Positions 25,322-34,383 of a DNA stretch of 64,000 nt are shown one piece after another (within the stretch, counting starts at the first letter, position 1; each line of letters begins with the position of its first letter). This stretch comes from Segatella hominis. GTDB taxonomy: Bacteria > Bacteroidota > Bacteroidia > Bacteroidales > Bacteroidaceae. The stretch spans positions 1-64,000 of the forward strand of contig NZ_SGVY01000008.1 in assembly GCF_004535825.1 (NCBI RefSeq), given 5' to 3'. The notes beneath the pieces are model-generated. The model ran no database searches and was not told the origin of the DNA. It saw nothing but the letters and a program-made list of their open reading frames with translations. The translations under genes and the position numbers were made by a program.

Positions 25322-25894
25322 ATGAAAAATATCGTAATTTTCGGTGCTCCAGGTGCTGGTAAAGGTACTCAGAGCGACAAGATGATCGAGAAATATGGTC
25401 TCGGTCACATTTCTACTGGTGATGTACTCCGTAATGAAATCAAGAACGGTACAGAACTTGGTAAGACTGCTAAGGGTTATATCGACAATGGTCAGTTGAT
25501 TCCAGACGAGTTGATGATCGACATCCTCGCAAGCGTATATGATAGCTTTGGTAAAGAGCATAAGGGTGTGATTTTTGATGGTTTCCCACGTACCACTCCG
25601 CAGGCTGAGGCTTTGAAGAAGATGTTGGCTGAGCGTGGTCATAAGATTGCTGCCATGATTGAGTTGGCTGTTCCTGAGGATGAGTTGATGGCTCGTTTGA
25701 TCAACCGTGGTAAGGAAAGCGGTCGCTCTGATGATAACGAGGAGACTATCAAGAAGCGTCTCAATGTATATCATACACAGACTGCTCCTCTCATCGATTG
25801 GTATGAGAAGGAAGGTATTCATCACCACATCGAGGGTCTCGGTACTGTAGATGAGATCTTCGCTCGTGTTTGCAATGTGATTGACAACCTCTAA
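25322..25894 (+). CDS. adk: Adenylate kinase
   Basis: 190 residues: the short form, without the zinc/lid insertion of longer bacterial kinases. It interconverts ATP + AMP and 2 ADP. The P-loop GAPGAGKGTQSD is at residues 7-18. The AMP-binding STGDVLRNE, the DGFPRT motif and the lid segment NRGKESGRSDD with the following EETIKKRL are all present. Codon use is biased, which fits high expression. A 167-base spacer with inverted-repeat sequence separates it from obg. Confidence 0.96.
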   Translation: MKNIVIFGAPGAGKGTQSDKMIEKYGLGHISTGDVLRNEIKNGTELGKTAKGYIDNGQLIPDELMIDILASVYDSFGKEHKGVIFDGFPRTTPQAEALKKMLAERGHKIAAMIELAVPEDELMARLINRGKESGRSDDNEETIKKRLNVYHTQTAPLIDWYEKEGIHHHIEGLGTVDEIFARVCNVIDNL

Positions 25895-26061
25895 TGATCA
25901 TATTTAATGTGTAATGTTTAATGTTTAGTTGGGTTTGCGCCTTGGGTGCAGCTTGATAAAAATTAGGCATTGCACATTAATTTCTTTCAACCAGGAAGAG
26001 AATCAATCAGGAAGAGAATCAAACATAAACATTAAACACTAAACATTAAACAATAGAAAAA

Positions 26062-27222
26062 ATGGCTGAATCCAATTTCGTAGATTATGTAAAAATCAAT
26101 TGCCGCTCTGGTAAGGGTGGTAAAGGCTCCATGCACCTGCGCCACGTGAAGTACCAACCGAATGGTGGTCCTGATGGTGGTGATGGCGGACGTGGAGGAA
26201 GCATTTATCTTCGCGGTAACCACAACTACTGGACGTTGCTGCACCTCAAATATCAACGTCACTTCTTTGCTGAGCATGGTGGTAATGGTGGACGTGATAA
26301 ATGTCATGGTACTGACGGTAAGGACATCTATATTGACGTACCTTGTGGTACGGTGGTTTACAATGCTGAGACTGGCAAGTACGTTTGTGATGTAACTTAT
26401 GATGGGCAAGAAGTGCTCCTGCTCAAGGGTGGTCGTGGCGGACTTGGTAATTTCCAGTTCCGTACTTCTACCAATCAGGCGCCACGTTATGCTCAACCAG
26501 GAGAACCTATGCAGGAAATGACCATCATCATGGAGTTGAAACTTCTGGCTGATGTGGGTCTTGTTGGTTTTCCTAATGCGGGAAAGTCAACTCTTCTCTC
26601 TGCTGTGTCAAGTGCTCGTCCTAAAATAGCCAACTATCCATTTACTACGCTCGAACCATCATTAGGTATCGTGGATTATCGCGATCACCAGAGTTTTGTC
26701 ATGGCTGATATTCCTGGCATCATCGAGGGTGCGAGCGAAGGAAAGGGACTCGGTTTGCGATTCCTCCGCCATATTGAGCGCAACTCTCTCTTGCTCTTTA
26801 TGGTACCAGGAGATACGGACGATATCAAGAAAGAATATGAGGTGCTGCTGGGTGAGTTGAAGAATTTCAATCCGGAGATGCTCGACAAGCATCGTGTACT
26901 TGCCATCACCAAGTGTGACCTTCTTGATGAGGAACTCATAGAGATGCTCAAGGAAACGCTTCCTACCGACCTGCCCGTGGTTTTCATATCTTCAGTGACA
27001 GGACAGGGTATTCAGGAACTCAAGGATATTCTGTGGAAAGAGTTGAACTCAGAGAGTAATAAACTCCAGGAGATTACTGCAGAAGATACGTTAGTTCATC
27101 GTGATAAGGATATGTCTCGCTTCCAGCAGGAATTGGCTGATGAAGGTGAGGATATCGTTGAATATATCGATGAGGATGATATCGAGGACGTAGAAGACCT
27201 GGATGATTTTGAATACGAGTAA
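26062..27222 (+). CDS. obg: GTPase Obg
   Basis: 386 residues. The N-terminal Obg fold is glycine-rich ([42 protein letters not shown]). The G domain carries G1 GFPNAGKST, the switch region [12 protein letters not shown]3 DIPGIIEGA and G4 TKCD. The C-terminal ~60 residues are strongly acidic ([20 protein letters not shown]), as in many Obg proteins. It is involved in late 50S ribosomal subunit assembly and stress control. The pgeF start codon follows its stop with one base between. Confidence 0.96.
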   Translation: MAESNFVDYVKINCRSGKGGKGSMHLRHVKYQPNGGPDGGDGGRGGSIYLRGNHNYWTLLHLKYQRHFFAEHGGNGGRDKCHGTDGKDIYIDVPCGTVVYNAETGKYVCDVTYDGQEVLLLKGGRGGLGNFQFRTSTNQAPRYAQPGEPMQEMTIIMELKLLADVGLVGFPNAGKSTLLSAVSSARPKIANYPFTTLEPSLGIVDYRDHQSFVMADIPGIIEGASEGKGLGLRFLRHIERNSLLLFMVPGDTDDIKKEYEVLLGELKNFNPEMLDKHRVLAITKCDLLDEELIEMLKETLPTDLPVVFISSVTGQGIQELKDILWKELNSESNKLQEITAEDTLVHRDKDMSRFQQELADEGEDIVEYIDEDDIEDVEDLDDFEYE

Positions 27223-27223
27223 A

Positions 27224-28063
27224 ATGATAAAGGAATATCATATAGCCTCTGATGTCATGGCTTTTTCTACCACTCGTCAGGGTGGGGTGAGCCAGGGCAA
27301 CTATGGTGAATTTAATATAAATGAGTTTTGTGGTGATAATCCGGAATGCGTGGAGGCTAACCGCAAGGCTTTGGCTCATGAACTGGGTGTTGAGGAAAAT
27401 CTTATTCTCATCCCACATCAGGTTCATGGCGTGGAGGTAAGACAGATTGCAGGTGAGTTCCTTTCAATGCCTGAAAATATCCGTAAAATGGTGTTGGAGG
27501 GAGTTGATGCTATTATGACCAATCTGAAAAATGTCTGTGTCGGTGTTTCTACGGCTGATTGTATTCCTGTACTTCTCTATGATGAGGAGCATCATGCCGT
27601 GGCTGCCATTCATGCTGGTTGGAGAGGAACCTTGGCTCGCATCGTACATAAGACCCTGCAAGAGATGGCTTTTGCCTACAAGACAGAGCCTGAACATCTC
27701 AAGGCTGTGATAGGTCCTGGCATCTCTATGGAGAATTTTGAAGTGGGAGATGAGGTTTACGAGGCTTTTGAACAAGCCGCTTTCCCAATGGAAGAAATAG
27801 CAGCGCAATATCCTAATGCTGCTTTCAAGGCTAATCCTGAGGAACGTGAGCGTATGGCAGCCGAGGGAAATATTGATCAACCTTTGAAATGGCACATCAA
27901 TCTGCCACTTTGCAATAAGGAGATTCTTATCCATTGCGGTGTTCTGGAGGAAAATATTCATGATTGCGGCATTTGTACATTTGCTCATTCTGATGAATAT
28001 TTTTCAGCCCGCAAACTTGGAACTGATAGCGGACGAATTTATACAGCTATTATGCTGAAATAA
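27224..28063 (+). CDS. pgeF: Laccase-domain purine nucleosidase / peptidoglycan editing factor (YfiH family)
   Basis: 279 residues. I start at the ATG one base after the obg stop; an earlier in-frame start would overlap obg by 20 bases. Family motifs: FSTTRQGGVSQGNYGEFN, PHQVHGVEV, VSTADCIPVLLYD with the Cys of the metal site, AAIHAGWRGT with His, and CTFAHSDEYFSAR at the C terminus. Members have been reported to act on purine nucleosides and, in other work, to keep peptidoglycan peptides correct; which applies here is unknown. Translation is probably coupled to obg. Confidence 0.92.
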   Translation: MIKEYHIASDVMAFSTTRQGGVSQGNYGEFNINEFCGDNPECVEANRKALAHELGVEENLILIPHQVHGVEVRQIAGEFLSMPENIRKMVLEGVDAIMTNLKNVCVGVSTADCIPVLLYDEEHHAVAAIHAGWRGTLARIVHKTLQEMAFAYKTEPEHLKAVIGPGISMENFEVGDEVYEAFEQAAFPMEEIAAQYPNAAFKANPEERERMAAEGNIDQPLKWHINLPLCNKEILIHCGVLEENIHDCGICTFAHSDEYFSARKLGTDSGRIYTAIMLK

Positions 28064-28067
28064 TGAT

Positions 28068-28117
28068 AAAAAAACATCCACGAAGCGCATTTCGGTACGT
28101 TCGTGGATGTTTTTTTA
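28068..28117 (+). terminator. Terminator after pgeF
   Basis: AAAACATCCACGAA pairs with TTCGTGGATGTTTT around a 15-base loop, followed by a T run. Confidence 0.85.
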
Positions 28118-28128
28118 TATTCTATTGA

Positions 28129-28326
28129 TTACTTTTTCTGCGACTTGCGGTTGGCGCGTTGTTGGCGATATTTAGCTTTCTGACGAGCAGAGCCACTGCC
28201 GTGGGCGCCGGTAATGTACTTTTTCTTTTTGGCCTTAGTCTTCACCTTACCGTCGTCGTCCTTTTTAGGACCACCACCGCTTCTGAAGACCATGCCGCCC
28301 ATGATTATATCGTCTATATCATTCAT
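28129..28326 (-). CDS. Small basic protein, unknown
   Basis: 65 residues from MNDIDDIIMGGMVFRSGGG; a longer start is possible, but the extra residues look like intergenic sequence. The C-terminal two thirds are extremely Lys/Arg-rich (KTKAKKKKYITGA, RQKAKYRQQRANRKSQKK), which suggests binding to nucleic acid or ribosomes. I do not recognise a named family. It is transcribed toward the pgeF terminator and lies downstream of the AICAR transformylase gene on the same strand. Confidence 0.6.
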   Translation of the reverse strand: MNDIDDIIMGGMVFRSGGGPKKDDDGKVKTKAKKKKYITGAHGSGSARQKAKYRQQRANRKSQKK

Positions 28327-28387
28327 GTCGTTTTTATATTGAAGGGGGGATGAATTCTTCACTCTTCACTCTTCGTTCTTCACTCAA

Positions 28388-29572
28388 TTAATGGTGGAAC
28401 AAGCGAACATGTGTGAACGCCATGGCGATACCATATTTGTCACATGTCTCAATAACATTGTCGTCACGGATAGAACCACCAGCCTGTGCGATATATTCTA
28501 CGCCACTCTTGTGAGCACGCTCGATGTTGTCACCGAATGGGAAGAAGGCATCACTACCCAGGCAAACACCTGTGTTCTGTGCAATCCATGCTTTCTTCTC
28601 CTCACGTGTCAAAGGCTCAGGCTTCTCTGTGAAGAACTGCTCCCAAACACCATCCTGAAGAACGTCTTCCCATTCGTCTGAGATATATACGTTGATGGTA
28701 TTGTCACGGTCTGCACGGCGGATCTTCTCCTTGAAAGGCAGGTTCATGACTTTAGGGCACTGGCGCAACCACCATTCATCAGCCTTGTTACCAGCCAGAC
28801 GAGTACAGTGGATACGGCTCTGCTGACCGGCACCGATACCGATAGCCTGTCCGTCCTTCACATAGCATACAGAGTTACTCTGTGTATATTTCAATGTGAT
28901 GAGTGCTATGATGAGGTCACGCTTAGCATCTGCAGGGAAATTCTTGTTTTGTGTAGGAATATCCTCGAAGAGTGCTGGGTCGTCTAATTTAACTTCATTA
29001 CGACCTTGCTCAAAAGTAATGCCAAATACTTGCTTACGCTCAATAGGAGCAGGAGTGTAGTCTGGATCAATCTGAATTACGTTGTATGTACCCTTACGCT
29101 TATCCTTGAGAATCTCAATGGCCTCAGGAGTATAACCAGGAGCAATCACGCCATCGCTGACTTCTCTCTTGATGAGGAGAGCTGTAGCCTCGTCACAAAC
29201 ATCGCTCAATGCTACGAAGTCACCATAAGAACACATACGGTCGGCACCACGTGCACGAACGTATGCGCAAGCCAATGGAGACAACTCGAAGTTGACATCA
29301 TCGCAGAAGTAGATCTTCTTCAAAGTGTCGCTGAGAGGAAGTCCTACTGCTGCTCCGGCAGGAGATACGTGCTTGAAACTTGCTGCAGCTGGAAGACCAG
29401 TGGCAGCCTTGAGCTCCTTGACCAATTGCCAAGAATTGAAGGCATCGAGGAAGTTGATATAGCCAGGACGGCCATTCACTACTTCGATAGGCAGTTCGCT
29501 TCCATCCTCCATATAGATTCTGGAAGGTTTCTGATTCGGATTACATCCGTACTTGAGTGCTAATTCTTTCAT
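28388..29572 (-). CDS. Stand-alone AICAR transformylase (PurH C-domain-like)
   Basis: 394 residues from MKELALKYGCNPNQKPSRI; an ATG three codons upstream is an alternative. The whole length corresponds to the formyltransferase half of PurH: KYGCNPNQKP, the SFKHVSPAGAAVGLPL core with catalytic Lys-His, ACAYVRARGADRMCSYGDFVALSDVCD, YTQSNSVCYVKDGQAIGIGAGQQSRIHC and ends SGVEYIAQAGGSIRD. The IMP cyclohydrolase domain is absent. It should transfer a formyl group to AICAR in purine synthesis. A full PurH would be needed elsewhere to close the ring. A -7 motif TAACTTTG lies upstream at 29603-29610. Confidence 0.9.
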   Translation of the reverse strand: MKELALKYGCNPNQKPSRIYMEDGSELPIEVVNGRPGYINFLDAFNSWQLVKELKAATGLPAAASFKHVSPAGAAVGLPLSDTLKKIYFCDDVNFELSPLACAYVRARGADRMCSYGDFVALSDVCDEATALLIKREVSDGVIAPGYTPEAIEILKDKRKGTYNVIQIDPDYTPAPIERKQVFGITFEQGRNEVKLDDPALFEDIPTQNKNFPADAKRDLIIALITLKYTQSNSVCYVKDGQAIGIGAGQQSRIHCTRLAGNKADEWWLRQCPKVMNLPFKEKIRRADRDNTINVYISDEWEDVLQDGVWEQFFTEKPEPLTREEKKAWIAQNTGVCLGSDAFFPFGDNIERAHKSGVEYIAQAGGSIRDDNVIETCDKYGIAMAFTHVRLFHH

Positions 29573-29741
29573 TGCAAACATGTATTTATTAAGAATTTGC
29601 TGCAAAGTTACAAAAAATATCGCATTTTTGTAGCATCGAATCAAACTTTTTTGTACTTTTGCAGGCAATTAGGTAACGATAGAGAAAAAGTAGAGAATAC
29701 GTTAGTAAAAAGATAAAGAGAATTGCAAATTTCATGATGTT

Positions 29742-30074
29742 ATGAAAAATGACTTAGTACTTCTCACCCATGAGGTAGAGAAGAAGATTGGTAAGAAGAT
29801 TCATGTAGGTTCTGATTTTGAAAAATTAGCTTCTATCTTCTCTGTGAAACATCATCTCAAGGTGAGTGCACAGGGACTGCACAAGGTGTGGGGATATGTG
29901 AGTGGTAAGGAAAAACCTACCCATGAAACGCTCAATAAACTGGCACTTTTCGTAGGGTATCAAAGTTGGGATGATTTTCATGAGGCTCTTCATGGTGAAG
30001 ATGATGGAAATCTGAGCTATGATACGGATGAAGATCATGAACTGAAGCCTGATTCTTCGGATGATATTGATTGA
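29742..30074 (+). CDS. Small HTH-like protein, unknown
   Basis: 110 residues. The central part, SDFEKLASIFSVKHHLKVSAQGLHKVWGY followed by KPTHETLNKLALFVGYQSWDDF, looks like a helix-turn-helix or related helical domain and is recognisable as a recurrent Bacteroidales hypothetical protein. The C-terminal ~25 residues are acidic and disordered-looking. It may be a DNA-binding accessory protein; no target is known. A -7 motif TACTTTTG at 29654-29661, with TTTG at 29627-29630, lies upstream. Confidence 0.7.
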   Translation: MKNDLVLLTHEVEKKIGKKIHVGSDFEKLASIFSVKHHLKVSAQGLHKVWGYVSGKEKPTHETLNKLALFVGYQSWDDFHEALHGEDDGNLSYDTDEDHELKPDSSDDID

Positions 30075-30098
30075 TAGAAAATTGTCTTGTGAAAAAAC

Positions 30099-30146
30099 AA
30101 AAAAAGGAGATTCCGCAAATGATTTGCAAGGAATCTCCTTTTTATT
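30099..30146. terminator. Bidirectional terminator between the HTH-like gene and rplS
   Basis: AAAAAGGAGATTCC pairs with GGAATCTCCTTTTT, with A/T runs at both ends, so it can serve both convergent genes. Confidence 0.85.
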
Positions 30147-30171
30147 TTTACTTGGATAGTAATCAAGTGAA

Positions 30172-30537
30172 TTACTCTGCGTTCTTGGCAATAGTCTTCT
30201 TCTCAGCGATACGAGCCTTCTTACCAGTGAGCTTACGCAAGTAATACAACTTAGCGCGACGTACTTTACCATGCTTGTTCACCTCGATAGAATCGATAGC
30301 TGGTGACTCGATAGGGAAGATACGCTCAACACCTACTGTACCAGACATCTTACGAACTGTGAAACGCTTCTTGTCACCATGACCAGAGATCTTGATAACA
30401 ACACCACGGTAGAGCTGGATACGCTCTTTTGTACCCTCGATGATTTTGTAAGCGACTGTGATAGTATCACCTGCCTTGAACTCAGGGAACTTCTTGCCGG
30501 TTGCAAATGCTTCTTCAGCAACTTTAATCAAATCCAT
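30172..30537 (-). CDS. rplS: 50S ribosomal protein L19
   Basis: 121 residues. Clear L19 features: [59 protein letters not shown] and [18 protein letters not shown]. It sits at the 30S-50S interface of the ribosome. It is monocistronic here, with a near-perfect promoter upstream and a strong terminator downstream. Codon choice is the biased set seen in highly expressed genes. Confidence 0.97.
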   Translation of the reverse strand: MDLIKVAEEAFATGKKFPEFKAGDTITVAYKIIEGTKERIQLYRGVVIKISGHGDKKRFTVRKMSGTVGVERIFPIESPAIDSIEVNKHGKVRRAKLYYLRKLTGKKARIAEKKTIAKNAE

Positions 30538-30633
30538 TTTTTGTATAGAATTAAAAATTGTTTATCGTTCCTGCGCAACATGGTCGGGCAACTCTTCTGC
30601 CCAGACAACAGCGGTTACGCCGAAAAGCGGGTG

Positions 30634-30665
30634 CAAAGTTACGCTTTTTTCTTCTATCTCGCAAA
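30634..30665 (-). promoter_or_regulatory. Promoter of rplS
   Basis: On the minus strand TTTG (30662-30665) and TAACTTTG (30634-30641) are spaced by exactly 20 bases, one of the best consensus matches in the window. Confidence 0.75.
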
Positions 30666-30739
30666 TTTTCAACCATTTTTCTTAGTTTTTTCCACAAATA
30701 TTCGTATCTTTGTGTCATCATGTTTTAAATTTAGTAAGT

Positions 30740-31516
30740 ATGAAGAAAAAAAATAGTGGTAAATGTTTGCTGGCAGCAGCTGCTATGTTGCTGATGGTCA
30801 GTCCTTCTGCTGCTCAAAAATACAAGGTGGCAAAGGTGGAACGTACTCGCATTCTCATCGATCAGCGGTGGGATGCTAAACCTGATGCTGAGGCTGCCCA
30901 GTTTATTGCTCCTTATAAAAATAAGGTGGATAGTATTATGGGGCCTGTTGTGGGTAGTATTGCCCACGATATGACTCGTCATCGCCCTGAAAGCGAACTC
31001 AGTAATCTGCTCTGTGATATCTTAGTTTGGGGTGGTCAGGCTTTCAATGAACAGCCGGTTTTCTCTGTCTATAACATGGGAGGTATCCGTAGTAACCTCG
31101 CTAAGGGTAAGATTACTGTGGGTGATGTCAATGATATGGCTCCGTTTGAAAACAAAATCTGCTTTTTGACGCTTACGGGTGATAAGGTCATAGAACTCTT
31201 CCAGCAGATAGCTCATCGTGGGGGAGAAGGTTTGAGTCATGCTGTCCGCCTTACTATTACAAAGGATGGCAAATTGAAGGAGGCTACTATCAACGGTCAG
31301 CCTGTTGACCCTTCTAAGTCTTATCGCATTGCTACGCTCGATTACCTGGCTGAAGGTAACGACCAGTTAGTGGCTTTCAAGAGTGGTACGGATGTTCTTT
31401 CACCTAAGCAGAAAGAAAATAACGTGCGCTATATTATCATGGATTATTTCCGTGAGATGCAGAAGCAAGGAAAGTGCGTGGAGTCTAAGATTGAAGGACG
31501 ATGCATAGTTGAGTAA
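30740..31516 (+). CDS. 5'-nucleotidase C-terminal domain protein (secreted)
   Basis: 258 residues. I chose the ATG at MKKKNSGKCLLAAAAM since it begins a signal peptide ending near SAAQK. The mature protein is the substrate-binding domain of UshA/5'-nucleotidases: SELSNLLCDILVWGGQAFNEQPVFSVYNMGGIRSNLAKG, FENKICFLTLTGDKVIELFQQ and SYRIATLDYLAEGND. It lacks the metallophosphatase domain, which is encoded by the next gene. The stop codon overlaps the next gene's start by one base. A -7 motif TATCTTTG is at 30705-30712. Confidence 0.9.
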   Translation: MKKKNSGKCLLAAAAMLLMVSPSAAQKYKVAKVERTRILIDQRWDAKPDAEAAQFIAPYKNKVDSIMGPVVGSIAHDMTRHRPESELSNLLCDILVWGGQAFNEQPVFSVYNMGGIRSNLAKGKITVGDVNDMAPFENKICFLTLTGDKVIELFQQIAHRGGEGLSHAVRLTITKDGKLKEATINGQPVDPSKSYRIATLDYLAEGNDQLVAFKSGTDVLSPKQKENNVRYIIMDYFREMQKQGKCVESKIEGRCIVE

Positions 31517-32418
31517 TGAGAAAAATAAAAGTAGAAATGATGAAGCATACATTATTATATATAGGGATGGCTCTTGCATTTTTTGCAATGCAGCCAGATG
31601 CAGCTCAGGCCAAAACGAAAAAGCCGGCTAAAGTGGAGAAACAACTGGTGGTGCTCCATACGAATGATACGCATTCCTGTGTGATGCCTATCAATCCTAA
31701 TCTCGCTGATACTGCGATGGCAAATCGTGGCGGTTTTCTCCGTCGTGTCGCTATGATTCAGGAGGAACGTAAGGCAAATCCAGACTTGCTGCTTTTTGAT
31801 AGCGGTGACTTTTCGCAAGGTTCTCCTTATTATTCGCTCTTCAAGGGTGATGTGGAAGTTGGTCTGATGAACGAGATGAAATATGATGCGGCTACGATAG
31901 GTAATCATGAATTTGATTTCGGTATCGACAACATGGTGCGTATCTTTAAAATGGCGAAGTTTCCGATTGTTTGCAGTAACTACGATTTTACGGGCACTCC
32001 TCTTGCTGACATTGTGAAACCCTATGCCATCATCTATCGTAAAGGCGTGAAGATTGGCGTCTTCGGTCTCGGTCCTGAACTGAAGGGCTTAGTAACTGAA
32101 GCCAACTATGGTTCTATAAAATATGAAGACCCGATAGCTAAGGCTAATGAGATGGTGAATATTCTGAAAAAGCAGGAGAAGTGCGATGTTATCATCTGCA
32201 TCTCTCATTTGGGTTGGGATATTGATGGTATTGATGATACTGAAATGGTGTCTGGTACCCGAGATATAGATCTTGTCTTAGGTGGTCATAGCCACAGCTT
32301 CTTCCAGACGCTGAAGTACAGAACAGATCTCGATGGCAAGCCAGTGCCTGTAGACCAGAACGGAAAGAGTGCCATCTGGGTTGGCAAAATGACATTGGAT
32401 ATTGTGAAAAATAAATAA
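31516..32418 (+). CDS. 5'-nucleotidase metallophosphatase domain protein (secreted)
   Basis: 300 residues. A signal peptide lies within the first ~32 residues (alternative start MMKHTLLYIG). Metal-binding motifs of the calcineurin-like fold are complete: LHTNDTHSC, LFDSGDFSQGSP, TIGNHEFDFG, CISHLGWD and LGGHSHSF. Together with the preceding gene it makes up a whole 5'-nucleotidase, but with the domains split and in reversed order relative to the single-chain enzyme. The pair probably hydrolyses nucleotides in the periplasm as a complex. Translational coupling through the TAATG overlap supports equal amounts. Confidence 0.92.
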   Translation: MRKIKVEMMKHTLLYIGMALAFFAMQPDAAQAKTKKPAKVEKQLVVLHTNDTHSCVMPINPNLADTAMANRGGFLRRVAMIQEERKANPDLLLFDSGDFSQGSPYYSLFKGDVEVGLMNEMKYDAATIGNHEFDFGIDNMVRIFKMAKFPIVCSNYDFTGTPLADIVKPYAIIYRKGVKIGVFGLGPELKGLVTEANYGSIKYEDPIAKANEMVNILKKQEKCDVIICISHLGWDIDGIDDTEMVSGTRDIDLVLGGHSHSFFQTLKYRTDLDGKPVPVDQNGKSAIWVGKMTLDIVKNK

Positions 32419-32436
32419 AACTTATACAAAGAAAAA

Positions 32437-32480
32437 ATACAAAAAGACTCCCCGAGCTTTTCGGGGAGTCTTTTTGTATT
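32437..32480. terminator. Bidirectional terminator
   Basis: A long perfect stem: AAAAAGACTCCCCGA pairs with TCGGGGAGTCTTTTT, with flanking AATAC/GTATT also paired. It lies between the convergent 5'-nucleotidase and GH43 genes. Confidence 0.88.
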
Positions 32481-32504
32481 TTTTATATCATATCATGATA
32501 TCTG

Positions 32505-34175
32505 TTATTCCTTGTTAGAAGAGGCATAGAGTCCGATGCAGGCACCGATGAAGCCACCGCTCTTCTGGGTGCTCAGGTTGCTGGCATCAACGCCTTTGGC
32601 GAGCAGCTGCCAGTCGCCACCTTCCTCTGCATAATAGAAATCATAATATCTGTCATGACCTTCTACCTTCAGCTTCAGTTTGCCTGCCTTGATAGGAGCT
32701 GAGGCGATAGTGGCGTTGTTCTTCTCGGCACGGGTCAGGGTAATCATCAGCTTGCCCTTCTTCATGGTCTTACCCAACACGAAGTTGTGGTCTTCCTTCT
32801 GGAGAAGTGCCAAACCTGCTATCTCCTTGTCGTTGCGAGGAGTGAAGTTGATTTCTGTCTCGGCAGAGAAGGTGCCGTGCTGCTGGCGTGCCCAGATGGC
32901 AGACATCGGTTCACGCTTGTAGATATTGCCTGGCAGCAGATTCATGTTCAGCTTGCCGTTTTCTACCTTATAGCAATCTGTAAAGTCGCGGAGGAACATC
33001 CAGCGTTGGTTCAAATCCTTCAGACCTACACCGTTGTCGGCTGCATCGAAGTTATCCACATAGCTGAAGTTGCCCGAGAATTCGTTCTTCCCGGCTGGCT
33101 TCAATCCTGCCTTTTCGCCTACCGTAGAAATAGGGGTGTTCTTGGCGAGAATCTCTGGCCATCCGTTTTTCCATGTTACCGGCAGGAGATAGGTGTCGCG
33201 ACCTGTGTTGTACATATCTTCCTCGTAAGGGCGGCAAGCCAGGAACACTGCCCACCAGTTACCCTTTCCATCTTCTACGATGTCTGCATGACCAGCACTG
33301 GATACAGGGTCCTTGCGGTTAGGATCGAGTCCGGTACGCTGGGTAAGGATAGGGTTGTTTGGGCATTCCTCCCAAGGACCCATTGGGTTCTTGGCGCGGA
33401 GAATCACCTCGCTATGCCAACCGCCTGTACCACCTTCTGCACACATCAGATAATAGAATTTGCCCTTTTTGAAGAGGTGAGGACCCTCAATCCAGATAGG
33501 ACGAGCTTCAACATGGGTTCCGCCACGGAGAATCTCCTTGAAGTCGCCCTTGATGCTGTCGCCCTTCACGTCGAATTCGAAGCAGCGGATAGCACGCTGA
33601 CCCTCATAGTCGGCACCACCAACTACCGGACCGTTATGTACGATGTAGCCCTTGCCGTTGTCATCGAAGAAGAAGCTTGGGTCAATGCCGTCAATCTTCT
33701 TCAGATAGATAGGTTCGCTCCAACCCTTGGATGGGTCCTTGGACTTGACGAAGAAGTTTCCGGCTCCCACGTTGGTGGTGATCATATAGAAGGTCTTGTT
33801 CTTCTTGTTATAGCTGATGGCTGGTGCGAAGATGCCGGCTGATACTTGCTGTCCCTTCAGAGGCACCTGCGATTGGCGGGTGAGCACATGGCCGGCAGGA
33901 GTCCAGTTTACCAGATCCTTGCTGGTAGAGAGAGGCACACCTGGGAAGAAGGTGAAGGATGAGTTCACCAGATAATAGGTGTCACCTACGCGGCAGAGAG
34001 ATGGGTCAGGATAGAAACCTGTCAATACTGGGTTGTAGTACTGATGAGTCTTGTCTATCGGGACATTGAATCGGGCATCATTGCCGGCATACTTGAAGTA
34101 GTCGAACTCTGCTGTCTGTGCCTGCGCTCCTGCAGCAAGCATCATCGAAAGCGATAAGATTGCTAATTTCTTCAT
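32505..34175 (-). CDS. Secreted GH43-family beta-xylosidase / arabinofuranosidase
   Basis: 556 residues, signal peptide ending AQAQ. The N-terminal ~330 residues form the five-bladed GH43 propeller: NPVLTGFYPDPSLCRVGDTYYLV with the base Asp, KIDGIDPSFFFDDNGKGYIVH with the pKa-modulating Asp, and EARPIWIEGPHLFKKGKFYYLM with the acid Glu region. Residues ~370-556 are the concanavalin-like C-terminal sandwich common in these enzymes. It should release xylose or arabinose from xylan fragments in the periplasm or at the surface. It lies downstream of the HTCS gene, 208 bases away, with its own -7 motif (34265-34272), and belongs to the PUL. Confidence 0.9.
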   Translation of the reverse strand: MKKLAILSLSMMLAAGAQAQTAEFDYFKYAGNDARFNVPIDKTHQYYNPVLTGFYPDPSLCRVGDTYYLVNSSFTFFPGVPLSTSKDLVNWTPAGHVLTRQSQVPLKGQQVSAGIFAPAISYNKKNKTFYMITTNVGAGNFFVKSKDPSKGWSEPIYLKKIDGIDPSFFFDDNGKGYIVHNGPVVGGADYEGQRAIRCFEFDVKGDSIKGDFKEILRGGTHVEARPIWIEGPHLFKKGKFYYLMCAEGGTGGWHSEVILRAKNPMGPWEECPNNPILTQRTGLDPNRKDPVSSAGHADIVEDGKGNWWAVFLACRPYEEDMYNTGRDTYLLPVTWKNGWPEILAKNTPISTVGEKAGLKPAGKNEFSGNFSYVDNFDAADNGVGLKDLNQRWMFLRDFTDCYKVENGKLNMNLLPGNIYKREPMSAIWARQQHGTFSAETEINFTPRNDKEIAGLALLQKEDHNFVLGKTMKKGKLMITLTRAEKNNATIASAPIKAGKLKLKVEGHDRYYDFYYAEEGGDWQLLAKGVDASNLSTQKSGGFIGACIGLYASSNKE

Positions 34176-34383
34176 TATGATTGTTGATTTTTAAAGATTA
34201 TACAATAAGATAAAAAAATGCAGCGAAAAACCAAGAGGGTGATAAACCTTTGGATTTTCCGCTGCAAAGTTACTGCTTTCTTTATAATCTTTCTTTTTGA
34301 AATGTAACCAAAACTTTTCGCTATATTTCATAGACAGTTTGTTTTGTTACATATAATTTTTATCTATCCTTTTAGAAATGTTT

